A DNA stretch of 11,157 nucleotides, taken from Alphaproteobacteria bacterium UBA7314. GTDB lineage: Bacteria; Pseudomonadota; Alphaproteobacteria; MPNO01; UBA830. A program made the translations under genes and the position numbers. The DNA lies in assembly GCA_002471575.1 (NCBI GenBank), contig DKQG01000029.1:57755-68911 (forward strand). The letters are read 5' to 3'. The notes below the pieces were generated by a model. The model had not been told where the DNA came from and did no database searches. It saw nothing but the letters and a program-made list of their open reading frames with translations. Positions 6,985 to 11,157 of this stretch are shown here, one piece after another (the first letter of the stretch is position 1; each line of letters opens with the position of its first letter).

Positions 6985-8061
6985 ATGGACCTCCTCCTCA
7001 CCGAAGAACAGGTCATGCTGCGCGATAGCGCTGCGACGTTTACGGAACGTCACGGCGGTGCGGCGCGGTTACGCGACATGCGCGGCTCCGAGACAAAGCT
7101 TAATACGGATATCTGGCATCAGGCGGCGGAAGCCGGCTGGTTGGCGATCCTGGCGCCAGAATCGTCGGGCGGACTGAATCTGGGTATTACCGAATTATGC
7201 CTTGTCGCCGAGGAACTCGGAAAAGGTCTGGTTCCCGAGCCGGTCGCAGCGGTGGCAGCCGTCGCCCGTGCCCTGGGCGACAATGCGGATGAAATCGTCG
7301 GCGGCGATCGCGTGGTGCTTCCCGCCCTTATGGAAGGTCCACGTGCCATTGGCGACGAGCCGCCGGCGCTGACGGCCACAGCTGGCGGAGAATATCTGTC
7401 GCTCGACGGCTTGAAGACAGGCGTCGCCACTCCGGCGGATGCCGGACAGTTTCTTGTCTCAGCTTCGGGAGCAGACGGTATCGTTCTGGCGCTGGTCGAT
7501 GCCGATAAAATAGAAATAGCGTCCGGCGAGACGATCGACGGTGCGTCCACCGGGTCGATCATCCTGAACGGCGCGAAAGCCACGCTGGTTGCCGGCTCAA
7601 ACGAGGCTACTGCTCGAATCGCGGCCCTTCTCAATACACTTCATATGTCGAATGCTGCCGAACTGCTGGGCGTTATGGAGGCTGCGCAAGACATGACGGT
7701 GGAATTCCTGAAAACCCGCGAGCAGTTCGATAAGCCGATCGGTGCCTTTCAGGCGCTGCAACACCGCGCCGTGGATAACCTGGCTGCGATCGAGATGTGC
7801 CGGTCGCTGATCTATCAGGCGGCGGGGGCCATCGATGATGGAGGCGGTGTCTCGGGACTAGCGTCGGCAGCCCTCTCTCGCAGCGCCCAGTCGGCACTCG
7901 ACGTGTGTAAATCAGCCATCCAGATGCATGGCGGAATTGGCTTTACCGACGAACACGATATCGGACTTTACCTGAAACGCGCCATGGCTCTCGCCGCCCG
8001 ATACGGCAATGCGGGTCTGCACCGGAAACGGTATGCGGAATCCGCAGAGGTGCATGATTGA
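6985..8061 (+). CDS. Acyl-CoA dehydrogenase-like protein, short type, no canonical catalytic Glu seen
   Basis: A 358-aa member of the FAD-dependent acyl-CoA dehydrogenase family. Seen: the N-terminal helical domain (LTEEQVMLRDSAATF, about 5-19), a weakly conserved middle domain lacking a clear flavin motif, TREQFDKPIGAFQALQHR (244-261), and IQMHGGIGFTDEHDIGLYL (312-330) in the C-terminal helical domain. In typical members the base is the Glu of IYEGT about 20 residues further on; here that stretch reads ALAARYGNAG with no Glu. The alternative base position of isovaleryl-CoA dehydrogenase aligns with Leu. Short members of this type are often found beside a full-length partner and form mixed tetramers, as in steroid and cholesterol catabolism; no partner is in this window. 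It starts 32 bp after the crotonase stop and is probably in the same transcript. Family assignment is secure; activity on its own is doubtful. Confidence 0.9.
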   Translation: MDLLLTEEQVMLRDSAATFTERHGGAARLRDMRGSETKLNTDIWHQAAEAGWLAILAPESSGGLNLGITELCLVAEELGKGLVPEPVAAVAAVARALGDNADEIVGGDRVVLPALMEGPRAIGDEPPALTATAGGEYLSLDGLKTGVATPADAGQFLVSASGADGIVLALVDADKIEIASGETIDGASTGSIILNGAKATLVAGSNEATARIAALLNTLHMSNAAELLGVMEAAQDMTVEFLKTREQFDKPIGAFQALQHRAVDNLAAIEMCRSLIYQAAGAIDDGGGVSGLASAALSRSAQSALDVCKSAIQMHGGIGFTDEHDIGLYLKRAMALAARYGNAGLHRKRYAESAEVHD

Positions 8062-8124
8062 GCCTACAATTGCCCTTTGTGGTCCGCGTACTTAAGAAGA
8101 ACACAGCATTCAAGGAATAGACCC

Positions 8125-9528
8125 ATGCCCGATCAGTCCTACCGCACCTTTCTGCAGAACCTCGAACAGCAGGGGGAACTGGTACGCTTCATCAAGGAAG
8201 TTGACCCGGCCCAGAACATGGCGGCTATCGAGTGGAAAACATACAACGAACTGGGCAAGGCAAGCCTGTTCACCAATCTGAAGGGGCACGAAGGCTGGCA
8301 GGCCGCGAGTGAAATTCTGGCGGACCGGAAGAAATGGGCCATCGGCCTCGGCGTCCGCGAAGACGAGATCCTCGACGAGATCAGCGACCGGCTGAAAAAT
8401 ACGGTTAAGACCGTTGATGTCGATTCAAGTTCGGCCCCGGTTCAGGAAGTCGTCTTCGAGGGCGACGATGTCAATATCCTCGATGTCCCGTCGATGATGA
8501 CATCGGAAGAGGACGGCGGTCGCTACTTCGCGTCCGGCATGGCGATCGTGAAAGACCCCAAGACTGGCATCCGCAACATGTCGATCCATCGCCAGATGGT
8601 ACTCAACGAGCGCGAAACCGGGTTCATCATGGTCCCGCGCCAGGCCAAGCGCATATACGACATGTACGCAGCCGAGGGCCGCGGCATGCCTGTCGCCATG
8701 GTTTACGGCGCGCATCCGGCGATCTTCTACGGATCAGGTTTCACGACGACCTACGGCAAGGACGAGCTAGAGATCGCGGGCTCACTTCTGGGCGAGGGCG
8801 TACGCATGGTCAAGTGCAAGACCGTTGATATCGAGGTCCCGGCGGAAGCCGAAATGGTGCTGGAAGGCGAAATCCTCTTCGACAAAATGATTCCTGAAGG
8901 ACCGTTTGGCGAAATCCCCGGTACCTATGCGGAAGCGACGCATGCCAACGTGTTCCGGATCAACTGCATGACCCGGCGCAAGGATCCCATCTTCTATGCG
9001 GTCCACTGCGGCTATCCGACGACGGACACTCAGGGCACGATGGCTCTAGGCATTGAGATCGCGACCAAGGAACAACTTAAAAACGTCGAAGGCGGGCTCG
9101 ACCTGCTGGATGTTCGCTGTCATCCGTCCGCCGGCATGATGATGGTGGTTCTGAAAATCCGCCCGCGCGTCGAAGGGCAGGCGAAGACAGCGCTGATGGC
9201 CGCGCTGTCCGGCGCTTACCTGCATCCGAAGCTCGCCGTCGCGGTGGATGACGACATCGATGCCAATGATCTGCGTCAGGTGATGTGGTCGATGACGACA
9301 CGTGTTCACGCCGAGCGCGATATCGTGACGATCCCCAACACGCGAGTCTTTGCGCTGGATAATATCTCACCGGTCGTGCCGGGTCAGAATAGCTTCCACC
9401 GGATCGGCACTAAGTGGATGATCGATGCGACGAAACCCGCTGTGACTCAGGGCGAAGCCAGGGACCAGTTCGAACGCGCGATGCCGCGCAACTTCGACCA
9501 CGTCGATCTGGACGAATTCCTGCCCTAG
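8125..9528 (+). CDS. UbiD-family prenylated-FMN-dependent decarboxylase
   Basis: A 467-aa UbiD-type (de)carboxylase, expected to remove CO2 reversibly from an aromatic, heteroaromatic or alpha,beta-unsaturated acid using prenylated FMN and a metal ion. Compared from memory with Aspergillus Fdc1: the Arg of the triad is R156 (NMSIHRQ), and the two Glu are E258 and E263 in PEGPFGE; spacings equal those of R173, E277 and E282. Metal-site Asn (N151) and Glu (E216) are present, but the His191 position reads Gln (Q173 in VPRQAKRIYDMYAAEG). PAEAEMVLEGE (239-249) is typical of the family. The ATG at 8125 has AGGAA seven bases upstream; an in-frame start at 8077 lacks this and would add non-conserved residues. 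It follows the acyl-CoA dehydrogenase by 63 bp on the same strand. No UbiX prenyltransferase is seen, so cofactor must come from elsewhere. Length and features differ from ubiquinone-pathway UbiD; a catabolic role is more likely. Confidence 0.93.
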   Translation: MPDQSYRTFLQNLEQQGELVRFIKEVDPAQNMAAIEWKTYNELGKASLFTNLKGHEGWQAASEILADRKKWAIGLGVREDEILDEISDRLKNTVKTVDVDSSSAPVQEVVFEGDDVNILDVPSMMTSEEDGGRYFASGMAIVKDPKTGIRNMSIHRQMVLNERETGFIMVPRQAKRIYDMYAAEGRGMPVAMVYGAHPAIFYGSGFTTTYGKDELEIAGSLLGEGVRMVKCKTVDIEVPAEAEMVLEGEILFDKMIPEGPFGEIPGTYAEATHANVFRINCMTRRKDPIFYAVHCGYPTTDTQGTMALGIEIATKEQLKNVEGGLDLLDVRCHPSAGMMMVVLKIRPRVEGQAKTALMAALSGAYLHPKLAVAVDDDIDANDLRQVMWSMTTRVHAERDIVTIPNTRVFALDNISPVVPGQNSFHRIGTKWMIDATKPAVTQGEARDQFERAMPRNFDHVDLDEFLP

Positions 9529-9571
9529 CGCGCGTTTGTCGCCTCCCGCCCGCCAGTTTCCTCGACCGGAA

Positions 9572-9763
9572 CTACGATCCGATACCTCGGTGGTCCATCG
9601 CGCCGATAATCGGATGCGGCGTCAGATCCCACTTCGTTGCGAAACGCTCTATGGCGCCCCGCGTAACAGCCGGGTCCATGTCAGGAATCGGAGTCGCGGC
9701 GTGGCCAGTAAAGTTTTCCAAGACTGTCGCAGTTTAAGAGTCTATTTCGGGGCGCACATCCAT
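9572..9763 (-). pseudogene. Small stop-interrupted frame, possible gene remnant of unknown family
   Basis: On the minus strand a strong ribosome site (GGAGGAG) precedes ATG at 9763. The frame reads MDVRPEIDS, then TAA (9736-9734), then continues open for 53 codons (about TATVLENFTGHAA through MDHRGIGS) to TAG at 9574-9572. The second part has protein-like composition and ordinary codon use, including its own Met (MDPAVTRGAIERF). I do not recognise the family. It may be the 5' remnant of a gene broken by a nonsense mutation and deletion, or chance. Evidence is the good ribosome site plus one extended frame only. Confidence 0.35.
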
Positions 9764-9818
9764 GTCCCGTCTCCTCCACGACTTTTGCGAAGGGTTTTAG
9801 CATAGTGTCGCTACCGAA

Positions 9819-9847
9819 TTCTCAACCCCGCTCCCCTGCTGTATAAT
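9819..9847 (+). promoter_or_regulatory. Candidate sigma70 promoter for the OCD-family gene
   Basis: A perfect TATAAT at 9842-9847 is preceded by TTCTCA (9819-9824, four of six matches to TTGACA) with a 17-bp spacer. Initiation would fall around 9854, giving a leader of about 20 bases before ATG 9877. A separate promoter here would explain the large gap after the UbiD gene. Confidence 0.5.
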
Positions 9848-9876
9848 CAATCGCTCATCTATTGAGGTTCAAAGGC

Positions 9877-10866
9877 ATGCCGGATGCACCGATCTGGATC
9901 AGCGAGGCCGAAGTTGTTGGCCTGATTAGCCTGCCGGAGGCGATCGACGCGCTGGAACTTACCCTTGCCCTGGAGGCCAACGCAAAGGCCACCAGCATGC
10001 CCAAAACCCACCTCATGGTGGCGGATAACGATGCCATGCACGCGATTGGCGGCGCGGCCTCGGGCGAAGGTATCTGCGGGTTTAAAACCTGGATAAACGT
10101 CCAGGGTAAATCCGAGACCACGATGACCCTATTCTCCATGGAGGACGGCGCCTGTCTGGCGGTAATAGAGGCGACCGCACTCGGCCAAATGCGCACCGCG
10201 TCCGTTACCGGCGTCGGCACCAAACGCTTGGCCCAGGCTGGCGCCGATCACATGGGCATAGTCGGAACCGGCAAACAATCCCTGCCTCAGATCGCGGCCG
10301 TACATGCTGTTCGGTCGCTGAAGGAAGTACGCGTTTCAAGCCGGAACCCAGATACCCGCCGGGCGTTCGCGGAAACGGTCACGGCAGCGCTAGGTATCCC
10401 AACGCGCGCCGTCGAGACGGTGGAAGAGGCTGTGTCGAATTCGCCGCTGGTCACCTTGATCACCAACTCGACGGAAGCATTCCTAACCGCCGATATGTTG
10501 GCTAAGGGCACCCATCTTAACGCGATGGGCGCGATAGTGCCGTCACGACTCGAATTCACGGACGATGTCTTCGATCGCGCCGACCTGATCGCCGTCGACT
10601 CCCTCCGTAGCGTGCGCGATCTGTCGACCGAATTCCGCAACCATTACGGCAAAGACGAAGAAGCCTGGAGAAACGTGCGCACGATTGCGTCCGTGATTGC
10701 GCAGGATCAGTCGCGGCCCAACGGGGCCGATTTGACGCTTTTTAAAGCGATGGGCATGGGCCTTTCCGACCTGTCGCTGGCGATCGAGATTCTCAAGCGG
10801 GCGCGGGCCAAGAATAAAGGATATCCCGTGCCCGAACGGGTCAAGCTCCCTCCCCGGCTTACCTAG
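9877..10866 (+). CDS. Ornithine cyclodeaminase/mu-crystallin family protein
   Basis: A 329-aa NAD(P)-binding protein of the OCD/mu-crystallin fold. Seen: the Lys of GFKTW (K70), Arg of LGQMRTAS (R106), and the Rossmann loop GIVGTGKQ (127-134), followed by VRVSSRNPD, where the Arg after the second strand may favour NADP. In true ornithine cyclodeaminase a catalytic Asp lies in a GGDCPGKTEL segment; here that stretch reads GAIVPSRLEF (218-227), so the Asp is replaced by Ile. The protein is therefore more likely a ketimine (cyclic imine) reductase, amino acid dehydrogenase or related member than an ornithine cyclodeaminase. The ATG at 9877 is chosen because GAGG (9864-9867) lies at suitable spacing and the N-terminus PIWISEAEV fits the family; a TTG at 9862 is less likely. 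It is 9 bp from the next gene, whose ribosome site overlaps its stop. Confidence 0.9.
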   Translation: MPDAPIWISEAEVVGLISLPEAIDALELTLALEANAKATSMPKTHLMVADNDAMHAIGGAASGEGICGFKTWINVQGKSETTMTLFSMEDGACLAVIEATALGQMRTASVTGVGTKRLAQAGADHMGIVGTGKQSLPQIAAVHAVRSLKEVRVSSRNPDTRRAFAETVTAALGIPTRAVETVEEAVSNSPLVTLITNSTEAFLTADMLAKGTHLNAMGAIVPSRLEFTDDVFDRADLIAVDSLRSVRDLSTEFRNHYGKDEEAWRNVRTIASVIAQDQSRPNGADLTLFKAMGMGLSDLSLAIEILKRARAKNKGYPVPERVKLPPRLT

Positions 10867-10875
10867 GGGCCGAAA

Positions 10876-11157
10876 ATGGTATTCGATGTCATCGTTGTGG
10901 GGAGCGGCAGTGCAGGGCTGTCAGCCGCGATTACGGCCGCTGAAAACGGTGCCTCCACGCTGATGGTCGAAAAAAACGCGGAACTAGGCGGCACGTCCGG
11001 CTGGTCGGTCGGTTCCATCACGACCAGCGCATCGCCACACCAGCGGGCGGCGGACATCTACGACACCCCGGATCAGCATTTCTCGGACATGGAACTTTTT
11101 CACAGCGAACGCCTGGAAGGCCGAGATAACATCAAGTTGCGCCGTCTGCTGGTCGAC
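10876..11157 (+). CDS. FAD-dependent oxidoreductase, N-terminal part (fumarate reductase/ketosteroid dehydrogenase flavoprotein family)
   Basis: The first 94 codons of a flavoprotein that continues past the window edge. It opens with the dinucleotide-binding fold FDVIVVGSGSAGLSAA (GxGxxG at 9-14), followed by the acidic end of the second strand (LMVEKN, Glu 33) and LGGTSGWSVGS (38-48), the FAD-contact segment typical of FAD_binding_2 proteins such as fumarate reductase flavoproteins, flavocytochrome c-like reductases and 3-ketosteroid delta-1-dehydrogenases. The next segment (TPDQHFSDMELF) also fits that family's N-terminus. ATG 10876 is preceded by AGGGG (10865-10869), which overlaps the stop of the OCD-family gene 9 bp upstream, indicating co-transcription. 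The catalytic domain is outside the window, so reductase and dehydrogenase options cannot be separated. Confidence 0.88.
   Translation, partial: MVFDVIVVGSGSAGLSAAITAAENGASTLMVEKNAELGGTSGWSVGSITTSASPHQRAADIYDTPDQHFSDMELFHSERLEGRDNIKLRRLLVD

Larger units (their letters stand above)
9529..9876. other. Gap of 348 bp between the UbiD and OCD-family genes
   Basis: This stretch holds no intact gene. It contains a small decayed minus-strand frame (9763-9572), a candidate promoter (9819-9847) and the ribosome site of the OCD-family gene. No terminator with a T-tract was found after the UbiD stop codon. Confidence 0.6.

Noticed and set aside
8077..8124. Upstream in-frame start for the UbiD protein
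   Set aside because: The added residues are Arg-rich and unlike the family; AGGAA is correctly spaced for the ATG at 8125.
1..11157. CRISPR arrays, insertion sequences, tRNA or rRNA genes, toxin-antitoxin or defence genes
   Set aside because: No regularly spaced repeats, transposase motifs, terminal repeats, RNA gene signatures or defence-type proteins were seen on either strand.

Overview
The window reads as a catabolic gene neighbourhood from a moderately high-GC Gram-negative bacterium, most likely an alphaproteobacterium. That guess rests on codon use, on the relic of a rhizobial/E. coli-type AqpZ, and on the mix of catabolic families; there is no rRNA, tRNA or housekeeping marker to fix it.

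Layout. From about 5.9 kb leftwards, all intact genes lie on the minus strand. A compact set begins at 5827: a classical SDR (5827-5081), a small cupin (5060-4665) and a second SDR (4658-3873) interrupted by one in-frame amber codon. After 81 bp comes an FMN-dependent alpha-hydroxyacid dehydrogenase (3791-2535), which ends at a good intrinsic terminator. A 0.9-kb stretch follows that holds no intact gene but carries a recognisable decayed aquaporin Z on the plus strand. Then comes a separate minus-strand aldehyde dehydrogenase (1617-100) with an inverted repeat just upstream of its start. The left edge (1-66) has palindromic intergenic repeats. From 6.1 kb rightwards, genes are on the plus strand: a crotonase (6107-6952), a short acyl-CoA dehydrogenase-like protein (6985-8061) and a UbiD-type prFMN decarboxylase (8125-9528). 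A 348-bp gap follows with a small decayed minus-strand frame and a candidate sigma70 promoter. Then come an ornithine cyclodeaminase/mu-crystallin family protein (9877-10866) and the N-terminus of a large FAD-dependent reductase/dehydrogenase that runs off the right edge. The two arms diverge from a 279-bp intergenic region (5828-6106).

How the genes may work together (inference). Acyl-CoA dehydrogenation, enoyl-CoA hydration, SDR and hydroxyacid oxidation, aldehyde oxidation and non-oxidative decarboxylation of an unsaturated acid would suit breakdown of an aromatic, alicyclic or terpenoid-like carboxylic acid. The substrate cannot be named from this window. No CoA ligase, UbiX prenyltransferase, transporter or regulator is visible, so the pathway must extend outside it. 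Several members depart from textbook active sites: the interrupted SDR lacks the Ser-Tyr-Lys set, the acyl-CoA dehydrogenase lacks a visible catalytic Glu, the UbiD has Gln at a metal-ligand His position, and the OCD-family protein lacks the ornithine-cyclodeaminase Asp. I do not see a clearly new kind of biological system. The strongest items for a second look are the amber-interrupted SDR, the aquaporin relic, and the unusual enzyme set around the UbiD.
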